DNA of 64,000 bases from Anodontia alba (lineage: Eukaryota > Mollusca > Bivalvia > Lucinida > Lucinidae), in the NCBI GenBank assembly GCA_964016985.1, contig OZ024823.1, positions 106,008,476 through 106,072,475 on the forward strand. Direction: 5' to 3'. This document shows positions 42,663 through 53,114 of this stretch, in pieces. A program made the position numbers and the translations under genes. Positions within the stretch are counted from its first letter, which is position 1, and the number at the start of each line of letters is the position of its first letter. The notes below the pieces were generated by a model. It did not search any database, was not told the origin of the DNA, and saw only the letters and a list, made by a program, of their open reading frames with translations.

Positions 42663-42890
42663 ACAGTAATTTATTGCTGACCGTTCTAAGGCGATACTTT
42701 CATTGTGGTACTTTTTGTCAATTGTGATGTAGTGTTTTACTGTTTCACTTTCTAATATTTTTCTTTTAAACAATTACGTAAAGTTTAAGATATATTCAGT
42801 TAAGTTTGGGAACATAGTTGTCACCTTTTTTGGAAAAAAGTTGCCAACTCTGCTTGGTATCTGTTCATTTTGTGGCTGCTTAATTGTATT
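42565..42890 (+). repeat. Dispersed repeat family N with poly(C)/(CA)n insertion
   Basis: Same block order as 11060-11335 in reverse. A run of about 22 C (42627-42648) and (AC)n (42649-42665) is embedded. Confidence 0.65.
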
Positions 42891-42999
42891 GGTCTGTATT
42901 TCCCTTTGGTTTTGGGGCCTTGATGTGGATCTGATTGTGTCAGTTCCTGAGTTCTCTTATTTACTTTGTCCCATAATGCAGATAGTGTTTTCAGTCTAA

Positions 43000-43102
43000 A
43001 ACAGAATGGCAAACAATGTGAATCCTGATGAGACGGCTCGCCGTGAACCGTCTAATCTGGATCTGAACTGTTTGCACAGGTCTGCTGGAATGAAAGGGTT
43101 AA
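43000..43102 (+). mobile_element. Family Q MITE, right half
   Basis: GGCAAACAATGTGAATCCTG hairpin with GACGGCTCGCCGTGAACCGTC centre, ending GGAATGAAAGGGTTAA. Confidence 0.65.
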
Positions 43103-43176
43103 GCCGCGACCATATAAAGAAAAAGCTTCATTTATTCATAGTTCAGGCAATTTCCCCCATTTAACCACTTTATGTA

Positions 43177-43368
43177 CAGTAAAACCTGTGTAAGACAGCC
43201 ACCTTTGAAATTGACCTTAGTGGTTGATGTGGAAAGGTGGCTGTCTTATAAAGGTACATGTCATGTAATGTTACATGACATGTACCTTTATAAGACAGAC
43301 AATTTTTTCCACATCAGCCACTATTTAAAGTCAGTCTTGAAGGTGGCTCTCTTACACAGGTTTTACTG
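43177..43368. mobile_element. Family T palindromic MITE (Tigger-like ends)
   Basis: CAGTAAAACCTGTGTAAGAC to CACAGGTTTTACTG, TA at both ends. Closely matches 11391-11594, minus 12 bp at the apex. Confidence 0.9.
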
Positions 43369-43484
43369 TAGTAAAAAGTGAGAACCGGATCACTGGGTGA
43401 GGTCGGTGTCGTGAGATATTATGAAGAAAATTCTCATATTTTTTGCACACATGTGTGAAGAAAAAGAGGTTTTATACCATACCA

Positions 43485-43680
43485 TACCATTTCTTACGAC
43501 ATGACAGCCTACCCGGATAAAAATGCGATGTTCTAACCACCGAGACAAAGAGTCGACTCCCTGACGCAGTTGTCAGAGAGTGAATATATACCTACAAGCT
43601 ATGCGAAATCTTGTCAAGCCAGATAATCGAAGGTAGGAGTGCTAGGCCGTAACACTCCCTCTTTTCAAGAAAGTCATCAT
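43485..43680 (-). mobile_element. tRNA-SINE-like copy, incomplete head
   Basis: Matches 43735-43975 from CCCGGATAAAAAT through AAAGAGTCGACTCCCTGACG to CGTAACACTCCC, but the B-box part is decayed. Confidence 0.65.
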
Positions 43681-43734
43681 TTATGATGACGTGAAGCCAT
43701 TTTCGGCGAAGTCAAGCCCAATCTCGGACCCCAT

Positions 43735-43975
43735 ATTACGACATGAAAGTCGCAACAAAGGAATGAAGCATAGCTGAAAAATAATTACCGCATATTTTGA
43801 TTTTGGGATTCGAACCCGGTCTGTCCGGATAAAAATCCAAAGCTCTAACCCCTGCACCAAAGAGTCGACTCCCTGACGCAACTCTTAGAGAAAGAATATA
43901 TACATACAAACTACGCGAAATCTGCCAAGGCAGAAAATCGAAGGCAGGAGTGATAGAGTGTAACACATTTATGCG
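43735..43975 (-). mobile_element. tRNA-derived SINE, minus strand
   Basis: Read on the minus strand, TTTGGTGCAGGGGTTAGAGC is an A-box region and GGGTTCGAATCCC a perfect B box, spaced as in a tRNA. It lies about 300 bp from a second, weaker copy in the same orientation. Open frames through it are not coding. Confidence 0.78.
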
Positions 43976-45550
43976 CATCTGTATCAGCGTATACATGCAC
44001 GGTAGTGTGTTCATGGAACACAAAGTTCACCTGTTTCTGTCACGGTAATCACATGGAACGATAGATAAAAAAATCCTGTAAGTCTACACTTTACAAATGC
44101 TTTCACAAGGCGTGAAGTCCGAAATGTTCCAGATACTATTTTCAGACATGTTTACCTAAATATGGATTTTGGATAGACTCGTCCAACCTCTGACAAGACA
44201 GTAAATATCTGAGGTAAACATGCTTTAAACTATAGAATTACAAGTTCTAGCGAGTAAACGAGAAAAAGGATACTTATCACATAGGCGACCAGCAAATGCG
44301 TTTTGTTGTTTGCAGACATGTAGTAACGAGCTTGAGGAAGTATCAGACAAAAACGCATGTCTGTGGCCCAAATTGGGGACTGTGCATGCACATTTATAGA
44401 ACCACAAACCGAAAAACGTACGGAACTTTTTTTGTGTGTGTGGATATTTGTGGTTCATTCGACGAAGTCGGTTAAAATCATTTGCTGGCCCATGAATATA
44501 AATATCTACAGGGAAGACCGATTATTTTTGTCTAATCATTTGATTCAGACATCATTGTATGCGTTTTTAAACATCATTTTACAATAGAATCTTCAAACTC
44601 AAGCAAAAATCAAGTTTTGAAAATCAAAACATACATTTTCTATTTAGAATAACAATTTGATAGAATTAATGATATGCATTGCGCGACGGTGCTTTCGTAA
44701 GAAACGATAAACAAGGGTAGCTTTTTAAAAAGAAACAATGTTAGCAATTTTTGATTGGATGACGTAAATCAAAACATGACGTAAATCAAATCAATACTTC
44801 CGGCACTCGGAAATACCCTTTTCGGAATGCAAATTTACTTGTGGGCAGCGGAGCGTAAGTGCGGGTTTACTGGAATTATGAAATAGACAAAGTAATTGCT
44901 AAAAAACGTCTCGATTATATATATATATTCTAAGCAATTTCGGGGATTTTTCGTGTCAAATAGGAAAACTAGGATGTAGGCTTATAGCGAATAGGCGGGG
45001 ATAAGTGTTTTGAAACGATACGTTAAATCTTGCTAGAATTCGACACGCAAAGTTGTCGATGTCACTTTCCTCCCTTGTCAATCAAACAACTTCCCTAAAG
45101 ATACTATTTGGTATATTTCTGTTTAAATCGAAAAAAAATAAAAATAAAAACAATGTCCATGACCCGTGTCTCTGTGGTAAAGGGGTGTTTGTGTGAACTG
45201 GGTGTTACGATGCACGATAATTTGGATAGTTCGTGTTACCTCATCTGAGTCATCCATGAGTTCTTATCATGCACGATCAGCCCCAGTACCTACAGAAATG
45301 CAGAAAAAAATATTACTATTCCTCGTCTCTTATTTTCTTTTTTGAAGATGCTTCTTGTTTCCTTTATTATAACATTAAGTAGGAACTATATTAATAAATA
45401 TTGATGGTCTAGTGTCAGTTTCATAGCTTGTCAGAAACTAAATGCATCACTTTTCGAAAAGTTTTACTCTTTTAATCATTATGACCGCAGTACATTTTGT
45501 ATTTTTTTTCGACAAAATAAAGCTTGACTTTTAAAGTCTAATTTGCTCGA
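43976..45550. other. Unique region, no recognised gene
   Basis: No MITEs over about 1.5 kb. Contains a tandem TGACGTAAATCAAAACA / TGACGTAAATCAAATCA pair (about 44759-44790). Some short frames exist but none has a domain I know. Confidence 0.45.
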
Positions 45551-45589
<39 letters not shown>

Positions 45590-45592
45590 CTA
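45551..45592 (+). repeat. (AAT)n microsatellite
   Basis: About 14 AAT units. Confidence 0.95.
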
Positions 45593-45733
45593 GACATGTG
45601 TCCAGAGTACACACAAATGTCGCCGCCCTTTGCTCTTTGCCCATATGGCAACAACAATTTTTCGAACACCCAGTCTGACCTGTAATACATTCTGACCCCT
45701 ATTCTTATCCCAGGGCATGACACAGGAGTAACT

Positions 45734-45964
45734 CTAGCACAGAGTTAAAGGTTTAGATCTGGATGAGTAGCGTACGACATTCAACTCTCTAGCATTAAAT
45801 GCTCCCAAATTATTATCTCCAGGAGAAACGTAGACGTAAACATCAATGTAAACTTGAATACTTGTCAGACTGGTTACGAACGTGACATACACATACCCAC
45901 GTACAGTAGTAACATCACGGCAAACGCTATGTGCCCCACTCCTTCCTTCGGCAAGCAGGGGCAT
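45734..45964 (-). other. Unassigned minus-strand open frame
   Basis: 76 codons from an ATG, with alternating hydrophobic residues (GYVYVTFVTSLTSIQVYIDV) that could be a beta-rich segment. No homology recognised, no clear splice sites checked. Could be chance. Confidence 0.15.
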
Positions 45965-46204
45965 AAAAATGTATTCGGTTTTTGAATGGCGCTTTAAGGG
46001 TTACATCATCAATATGTGTTAGATGTAGCTTCTAAATTAATTGACACGCGAGACGTGTATATAGCCATAATTAATTAAAGATAAATCGTCTGTGAGTCTG
46101 GGCTCGGTTAAAAAGTGCAAAATTCGTGGACGTTTCGCCCTGAAATGGTTACATTCTCAGTGTACTTTACCGAAAAAAAAAACACCTATATTAAACGATT
46201 GGGA

Positions 46205-46497
46205 TGCTATGTTGTTCATACTTCAACGAATTTATTGACTCTCGCGAAGTCTCTTTTGTGATCATTAAATGACGTCAATTTAAATGATGATTCTCTCCAA
46301 TATGATTGGACGATGGTGACCCTATTATATCAAAGACGCTGTTCCACTGGTAATTTGAAAGCTGCGTGCAATTTGTTTTCTTGTTACGATTTCAACCCTC
46401 GAAACAGTTTTTTTTTCATCAACTACTGGATGGAAAATGGTATAAATATAAGTAACAAAGGCAATTTATTTAACGTTCATTGAAGTATGAACAATAT
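46205..46497. repeat. Terminal inverted repeat pair
   Basis: TGTTGTTCATACTTCAACGAA near the left and CGTTCATTGAAGTATGAACA at the right, about 250 bp apart, with a non-palindromic interior. Possibly a MITE of its own type. Confidence 0.55.
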
Positions 46498-46559
46498 GGG
46501 GTCCCGAGCAAAGTTTACATGAACCCATTCGGGGTTTACTTCCTTTACTCGTGACCCGA

Positions 46560-46840
46560 TGTTAATCACGGAGGGTTAATCATAGCGCCTCGTCAGGAGC
46601 CAAGTGGGGATAATTTAAGGATATCATCGATCTTTTATAATATTAACCGTATGTTGAGTGTAGTCATGAAGCGATTCTAATGAATACTCACAAGTTGCAT
46701 TTTCATGATAAAATCCTTAAAATATCCCTGAATATTTGTTTTCTTGAGCTATCGGAAGACCTTTCTGGGGTCTCAAAAACGAGTTCGAATCAGCCATAGT
46801 AAACGAGCCATCGGTGTTTGAGTCATTGAAATTTTACTGT
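46560..46840 (+). mobile_element. Family B MITE, decayed
   Basis: ATCATAGCGCCTCGTCAGGA, TATGTTGAGTGTAGTCATGA and the right arm AACGAGCCATCGGTGTTTGA. The core is mostly deleted. Confidence 0.75.
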
Positions 46841-46890
46841 GTTTTGTGATTCTGAATACAGCCGTCTTATAACAGTAGGTAAAAACTTAG

Positions 46891-47164
46891 TTTATTCCTT
46901 GTCCTGCTGAACCCGTATATACCCTGCCTTTGCAAACAGTGTAGATCCAGATCAGTTGGCTTCTTCAAAAGCCGACTGATCTGGATCTGCATTATTTGTC
47001 ATTCAGTATGTGAATTTATATCAACAACCTGGATCAAGTAATTTGATTGGCTGAAAATTGGAAGTGGGCGTGACATTTTTTTTTTTTTTTTTATTTATTT
47101 TTTTTTTCCGAGTTTTTTTTTCCTGGGCGTGACATCTTAATTAAGTCAGCTTGACAAGGGTTAA
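46891..47164 (-). mobile_element. Family D TTAA MITE with poly(T) insertion
   Basis: ATTCCTTGTCCTGCTGAACC to GCTTGACAAGGGTTAA. Hairpin GCAAACAGTGTAGATCCAG intact. A T-rich insert at 47077-47123 is flanked by a 12-bp repeat. Confidence 0.85.
47065..47135 (-). mobile_element. Poly(T) insert with 12-bp target duplication
   Basis: TGGGCGTGACAT occurs at 47065-47076 and 47124-47135, enclosing about 47 bp that is almost all T. On the minus strand this reads as a bare poly(A) tail with a long target duplication, as left by an extremely truncated retrotransposition. Confidence 0.72.
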
Positions 47165-47206
47165 TTAAAATGTGTGGTATAACGTAGTCTGATTCACGCA
47201 TAGCAG

Positions 47207-47384
47207 GTGTGGTAAAACCTTCAGCAAACAACAATTTGAAGCATTTCTCACATTTTTATCAGAAAATAGGATTTGACAGTACATGCAAAATAACTCTTAA
47301 GAAAACAATTTGTATGTATTGTCAAACCCTATTTTCTGGGAGATTGTGTGTCGTCTGTTGAACACGCCCAGAGCGTGCTAAGCT
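47207..47384 (+). mobile_element. Family E MITE
   Basis: GGTGTGGTAAAACCTTCAGC, AGGATTTGACAGTACATGCA, TTGTCAAACCCTATTTTCTG and GTCGTCTGTTGAACACG in order. Confidence 0.75.
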
Positions 47385-47670
47385 GTAATGAAGCAAATTG
47401 TAGATATACAAAATCTTGAGTCGAATCCCCTGTTGTATTTGGCCTTGGGAACAATGAATTATACTTGGGAATTAGCGAACACAAAATTATACTTCTTTAG
47501 TTCTATCAGCAAGCAAATGGAAATTGTACAGAAACATTAATATCGTCTGCCTAAATGGTTATGCCAAAAGAAAAGACGGAAAGAGTCAACAACAAAAATG
47601 TAATCAGCAATAAAATGCGCTTGGGGAATTCCTGATACAATTTTAGTTAGTTTTTACTTTGCTTTTAGTT
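47385..47670. other. No recognised feature
   Basis: Short spacer between palindromic elements. Confidence 0.35.
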
Positions 47671-47899
47671 TAAAGGAATAGATGCACTAAGGGGAGCTAA
47701 TTCTGTCAAAAATATTTCGTCAATCTGCTGAAAGCGGATGTACTCTTAAAGAAAAGAATTTGCTCCCTGCGGGTGCTAATTCTTTTCTTTTAGAGTAGAC
47801 CCCTTTTCAGTAGGGACTTGGTGTGAAAACAATAGAAAGTCACAAAATCGTTTCTCTCGAAAATCCTGGCGGAAAATCTACCTAATGTATCTATCCAGG
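47671..47899. mobile_element. Family K palindromic repeat
   Basis: TAAAGGAATAGATGCACTAA at the left; CTAATGTATCTATCC at the right. Inner hairpin GTACTCTTAAAGAAAAGAAT...ATTCTTTTCTTTTAGAGTAG. Confidence 0.78.
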
Positions 47900-48146
47900 A
47901 GGGCATATAGTTTTACCCTCGTAATACGTGCGTGTGTCCGTCCGTCTGTCCGTCCATCACACTTTATAGTACTGTTCGTGCCACTGCAACCCCAACAGTT
48001 TTCAAGGTAATGATTTGAAACTTGCACCATAGTAAGGATATAGACTGAGCATGAGCATAAAAGTCACAGAACTCTGGTCGAATTATCATTGGTAGAGTTA
48101 CATACCTTTGATTTACACAGAAAATTTGTCTTATACAGATGATATT

Positions 48147-48469
48147 CAGTCGACTCTCGTTATCTCGAATTCCAAGGGACTGTCTGAAATACTTCGAGAT
48201 ATCTGTACTTCGACATATCAGATTTGCAGAATTGGGGGAAAAATAATTCGATTAACCATATTTAACAATATAATTGGACTCTTGAAGTTAGAGATATATT
48301 GAAAATATTGTGGAAAAGAGGAGAAATTGCTCCTCAGGAGCAATTTCTCCTCTTTTCCACAATATTTTTACATGTTGTTAGATGTTCATGTTTAGGCAGG
48401 GACCAGATTTTCACTTCGAGATAAGCGGTTATTCGAGATAAGCGAGTTCGAGATAGCGAGAGTCAACTG
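48147..48469 (+). mobile_element. Family J palindromic MITE in the array
   Basis: CAGTCGACTCTCGTTATCTC to GCGAGAGTCAACTG then TA; apex GAGGAGAAATTGCTCCTCAG. 323 bp; sister of 4903-5223. Confidence 0.9.
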
Positions 48470-48580
48470 TAGTAGGGTTCGTGTCTCTGCAACTTCTACA
48501 GTTTTCAAGATAATGATTTGAAACTTGCAGCAAAGTAAGAATACAGGGTGGGCGTGTGCATACAGATCACAGAACTCTGA

Positions 48581-48610
48581 TTTTTTTTTTTTTTTTTTTT
48601 TTGTTTTTTT
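48581..48610 (+). repeat. Poly(T) run
   Basis: About 22 T, then a TTG break and more T. Confidence 0.9.
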
Positions 48611-49334
48611 GTTATTAGAGTTACATACACTTTATTTACTTAGAAATATGGTCTGAAACACCTGGCATAGTAGGGCTCTTGTCTCCGCAACTTCTTCAAC
48701 AGTTTTTAAGATAATGATTTGAAACTTACAGCAAAGAGCAGCAAAGTAAGAATATAGGCTGGGCATGTGCATTAAGGCCACAGAACTCTGATCAGAATTT
48801 TATTATTAGAGTTACATGTCCTGGGTTTGCTAAGAAAATTTGCCTTATACACATGACACAGAAGGTTTAGTGTCTCCACAATATCTACAATTTTCATGAT
48901 CATAATGATTTGAAACTTGCAGCAAAGTATGAATATCGGCAGAACATGCGCATTAAGGTCACAGAACTCTGATTAAATGTTTATTGCTAGAGTTACATAC
49001 CCTTGATTTACTTACAAATTTTAACATAATAAGCCAAAGTGGCACTAGCGGGGTCATTCGTCCCCTTTAGGGATCATTTTCTACTGCAATTTTTCTACTT
49101 TATTTATGTCTGTTCGTCCGGAAGATCTTGCGTGTATACTTTAGGTCTTTATTTTCGTACCTTTTGGCATTTAGTAGTTAGCGTTTCTGTCTGTGGTCAC
49201 TATATTACGCTCTATCCACGACATACAAAGAGGGAAAAGGTCGAATATATAAATTGCTGGGCCCAGATTATACAGTGCCCGCTGGTTTGTACATGTATTA
49301 TATTTATGTGTATAGTCGACAAACACACTACACG

Positions 49335-49589
49335 CATCACGAAAACATGCCTATATAATTTTGACCCCTTTAAACCCCACTTTTATATAGTAAAACTGGG
49401 GTTTACAGGGGTATGCATTATTTTCTTTATTTCTGCTCAAAAACATAGATTGTGGGTACTCTAACGAGTACCCACAATCTATTTTTTGAGCAGAAATATA
49501 AAAAAAATATTTGAATTTTTTGTCTGAAAATTTTCAATTTTTCGGTGATTAACTTTTCAGTATATTTGAATAGGTATGTTTTCGTAATG
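49335..49589 (-). mobile_element. Family A MITE, minus orientation, short core
   Basis: CATCACGAAAACATGCC to GTTTTCGTAATG. The core reads GGGTACTCTAACGAGTACCC: the CGCCTC part is deleted and the outer arms remain. Confidence 0.92.
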
Positions 49590-49596
49590 TATAGAT

Positions 49597-49815
49597 TTAA
49601 CACTCTCAGTAGCCTTTATCACTATCTGGGCTAATTCAACAGACGATACATTAACGATATTTTCCTATTTTTACAGAAAATAGGCTTTAACATTTCATAC
49701 AAATTGTCTCCTAAGGTGAAAATTTGTGTAAACGTCAAAAGCCGATTTTATGTAAAGAGTAAGAAAAATATTTTAAAATTTGTTCTATGAATTTTTTACT
49801 CATCATGTAGAGAGA
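49597..49815 (+). mobile_element. Family E MITE, diverged
   Basis: TTAACACTCTCAGTAGCC at the left, then TCAACAGACGATACATTAAC and AAAATAGGCTTTAACATTTC. Right end uncertain. Confidence 0.6.
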
Positions 49816-50017
49816 TAGCGGAGGAAGAACTGTATTTAACCTATGATTCGGACACCTTAACTCGTTTCCATACTTGTCCTAATATTTTTTGAACAAATCC
49901 TTTTTCACTACCTGATGTTGTGTATAAAATTGCTGGATGAGTTGCAAACCGTGTAGATTCTTATCAGACGCCGCCATCTGCGACATCTGATCCGAAGGTG
50001 CTCGGAAAAAAGTCACA

Positions 50018-50295
50018 CATTACGAAAACACGCCTATTCAAATATATAGAAAATTTCGCCTCCAAAAACTGAAATTTTTTGGATAAAAAAACTCTGATAT
50101 TTTTTCATATTTCTGCTCAAAACATAGATTGTGGGTACTCGTTAGAACCGCCTCGCCGAGGCGGTTCTAACGAGTACCCACAATCTATGTTTTGAGCAGA
50201 AATAAGAAAAATAATGTATATCCCTGTAAACCCCAGTTTTACTATATAAAAGTGGGGTTTAAGGGGGTCAATTATATAGGCGTGTTTTCGTAATG
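50018..50295 (+). mobile_element. Family A MITE
   Basis: CATTACGAAAACACGCC to GTTTTCGTAATG, 278 bp, perfect core. Confidence 0.95.
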
Positions 50296-50422
50296 GAAAA
50301 ACATGTCACAGATATGCCAATTAAAGTAGAGAGTTTGTATACAGTGCATTCTGTCACTTAAAGATGGCCTATTGTCATCTTTATGCATATACCTGACCGA
50401 GAAAAACAGCGCACTCTGTTAC

Positions 50423-50636
50423 TTAACCCTTGTCCTGCTGAATAAATTAAGAAGCCACACCCATTTCTAATTTTCAGTCAATCAGATTACTTGATCAAGT
50501 TTGTTGATATAGATTCACATACTAAATGGCAAACAGTGTAGATCCAGATCAGTTGGCTTCTTCAGAAGCCAACTGATCTGGATCTACACTGTTTGCAAAG
50601 GCAGGGTATACCCGGGTTCAGCAGGACAAGGGTTAA
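50423..50636 (+). mobile_element. Family D TTAA MITE, intact
   Basis: Best family D copy: TTAACCCTTGTCCTGCTGAA and TTCAGCAGGACAAGGGTTAA, TTAA at 50423-50426 and 50633-50636. The hairpin GCAAACAGTGTAGATCCAGA with apex GGCTTCTTCAGAAGCC is perfect. 214 bp. Confidence 0.95.
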
Positions 50637-50945
50637 AGATAGTGTCCTGTCTATTAATTTGGTGTTCTTTATTACCAAATGAGCTTTGTTTTCAAAATAA
50701 AAATGTGAAAACATAATTTTGTTGTTCTTTGCAATATTACATTTTTAAATCGTTACCTCACATAACAGCTACGAAAAAGTAAGATTATAGCGAATTTAAG
50801 ATCTTTTGTGCAGTTTGTGACTTTTTTGCTTTGATTTTTTTTCCTACCCAAATCTGTGACTTTTCTTGTTTTTTGTCCTGTGGCTTTTTTTCCTACATTC
50901 GATTTGAATCTACACTGTTTGCTCAAGGCATGTATTTCAAATTAC
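50637..50945. other. No recognised feature
   Basis: T-rich spacer, no repeat family seen. Confidence 0.4.
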
Positions 50946-51263
50946 TTAAGAGTAAATATGGGTGACCCTAATCAGAATGCGCAGTTGCTCACGTCTATCT
51001 AGGTCTACGTTTGTGTTTAAACGCGCTAAGTTCGGTTTTCCTTTAATTTGTAGACCCAAATGGTTTCCGATACAATCATACATAGCATTTACCATCAACA
51101 AAGGACATTGGTCTGTCTGTTGGTCATTGATAATTCGATTGGGGCGAGATGATCCAATTTTAAAATCTTTATTTGCTTTCATCCGAGAATCAGATATGAT
51201 GATGCTGGACAAAAGAGCAGAGAGGTATCGATCCACACAGACTTGGTTGTCGTTGGGGTAAAT
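50946..51263 (-). other. Unassigned open frame, possible exon
   Basis: About 105 codons open on the minus strand with no repeat match, ending in a stop at 50946-50948. The composition looks protein-like (SRPNRIINDQQTDQCPLLMV, then CIGNHLGLQIKGKPNLARLN). There is no ATG near its 5' end, only a GTG, so if real it is an internal or terminal exon. The plus strand is also open for 99 codons. I do not recognise a family. Confidence 0.25.
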
Positions 51264-51357
51264 TTACATGAAACAATCAGCGAAACATTACAGTATTCGA
51301 AAGTGTTTACGAGTCTGTGAAAGGTTTACCACCATTTTCTTTCCATAATATATATAT

Positions 51358-51380
51358 AAAAAAAAAAAAAAAAAAAAAAT
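51358..51380 (+). repeat. Poly(A) run
   Basis: About 22 A. Confidence 0.9.
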
Positions 51381-51474
51381 AGGGGTATGTAAGTGTCTAC
51401 ATAAATAGACAGATTTTCGGAATTTTTCAGTTCTTAAACCAGCAGATTATTACTTTCGTGCAGTTTCGACTTCA

Positions 51475-51718
51475 TATGAGCCAACGCATGACAAAACCAA
51501 CAAAATGGCATATTCACCCAGCGAAGACTCAGATCAGCCTGGGCATCCGCCCACTCTGATCAGAGTCTTCGCTGAGCGCTCAATGGCTAGCTAAGGACCC
51601 AAGCTTTCTTTATGAGGACAGCGAAGACTCTGATCAGACTGGGCGGATGCCCAGGCTGATCTGAGTCTTCGCTGAGCGCACATGCCAATGTGTTGGTTTT
51701 GTCATGCGCTGGCTCATA
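51475..51718. mobile_element. Family I2 MITE: palindrome built of two hairpins
   Basis: Outer arms TATGAGCCAACGCATGAC and GTCATGCGCTGGCTCATA. Inside are two separate hairpins, AGCGAAGACTCAGATCAGCC (51520-51575) and AGCGAAGACTCTGATCAGAC (51620-51678). Each folds alone, and the two also fold with each other. 244 bp. Confidence 0.9.
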
Positions 51719-51861
51719 TATCAGTCTTCATTCGCTTAATAAAGCAATTCGTCTGTCCTCATTTCTCATATTGCGACACACGTCGTCTCTTCGTTTTTAT
51801 CTTAATGTTGTTTATACTGTCTAGTCCTTTAGAACCAACGAGTCCATGTTTTAAGAATTTG

Positions 51862-51886
51862 AAAAAAAAAAAAAAAAAAAAAAAAA
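51862..51886 (+). repeat. Poly(A) run
   Basis: About 25 A. Confidence 0.9.
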
Positions 51887-52468
51887 TGCATATCGTTCTG
51901 GCCGATGCTAGGGGGCGGGGTTAATGCTACAAATTACATTACTGTTTATAAACAGCCTAACTAAAACCAAGCTTGCTCGTTTTGTTTTCTTTAATGTCCT
52001 TATATCCTCTCAAAGCATCCATTTTAGCTCAGAATTTATTAACTCCCGAAGTAAGTTTGAGATTACCAGTTTTCCTCCAGCCTAACAATCAGTTTGTCAT
52101 AAAGACGTCAGAGTATTTAACTTGCCTCCAGCATCACATCCAATGTTACATATAATTCTTTGTTATTACTAAATGTGTCTCCAGTTTTACAATCAAGTTA
52201 ATAAAGAAGAGGTCCAAGTGAACCTGATCGCTTACCTGCGCACTCTCTTTGGAAAAAAGGCTGACGTATAGACACTGGGGACAAGAACCAAGAGAAACCC
52301 TGGTCCCTCTTTGTAGTCCAAATAGTATCAACGAAATTTGATGCATTCTATATGTGCATTTTACCGAAAACAACTATCGGAGTAAGTAATCATCAAAAAT
52401 GGTTATTGTCCCTCAAAAATTACTAGCTTATCAACATTGCTTTAAACATAATAAGTATGGCGTAAACA
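51887..52468. other. No recognised feature
   Basis: Unique-looking sequence, several short frames without motifs. Confidence 0.4.
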
Positions 52469-52534
52469 AAATATTGTGAAAAAGAGGAGAAATTGCTCCT
52501 AAGGAGCAATTTCTCCTCTTTTCCACAATATTTC
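52469..52534. repeat. Family J core hairpin alone
   Basis: AAATATTGTGAAAAAGAGGA and its mirror TCCTCTTTTCCACAATATTT around TTGCTCCTAAGGAGCAA. The CAGTCGAC arms are absent. Confidence 0.88.
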
Positions 52535-52554
52535 ACTTATGAGTATAAAGGTTG

Positions 52555-52740
52555 CCCTTGGAAATACGAAACATAAAAAAGTGAAAACCAGAGTCCCGTT
52601 TTCATTGAGATTCTTTATATGACATCATTGTAATTTGCATGGCTGCATACCCTAACCCACCCCACACCCCTTCTATACCAGGCCCACCCTCCCGTACAGA
52701 GCGGGACTCGATTTTCAAAGATAAAAAAATGGACTCAAAG
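52555..52740 (+). repeat. Dispersed repeat R, copy 1
   Basis: GAAAACCAGAGTCCCGTTTT, CATTGAGATTCTT, GACATCATTGTAATTTGCAT and a C-rich block. The same order occurs at 54925-55100. Frames through it are not called. Confidence 0.55.
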
Positions 52741-53114
52741 TCACAACTGCTCTGCTTTTTTCACTTTTTATATCATCATCAGCGACTGCTGTCCTTCTAC
52801 GTAATCAAACAAAGGGTCTAATTAGTGTCTTCGAATTGCGATTATATTGGGATCTTTATATATCTGTTGGGATGTATTAAATTCAGTATTGGACCATATG
52901 GCTGCGAAGCTACACTCTTATTATAAACCTTTCTGAACTGTTTCAACAATCCTCATTATGTGTTCGTTTTTCTTTCTGACATACATACAACCATGGGACA
53001 TTGCCATATGTGCTCTACGATGATGGATACTATTCTACTGGGAAAGCGTGTGTTTGGTGTGTTGGTTGGTTGGTTGGTGCTCCTTCGACTGAAACTTTCG
53101 GCAATTTGTCCCTG

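Larger units (their letters stand above)
47960..49035 (+). repeat. Tandem array, about 190-bp unit, 4 copies
   Basis: GATTTGAAACTTRCA recurs near 48012, 48513, 48716 and 48908, with CAGAACTCTG and TAGAGTTACATAC in each unit. The first interval contains the family J insertion. The array opens with GTGTCCGTCCGTCTGTCCGT. Confidence 0.9.

Noticed and set aside
49039..49464. 141-codon frame with hydrophobic stretches, looking like a membrane protein
   Set aside because: Its last third is family A sequence and its start follows a tandem array; the middle has no recognisable motif and no supporting splice sites.
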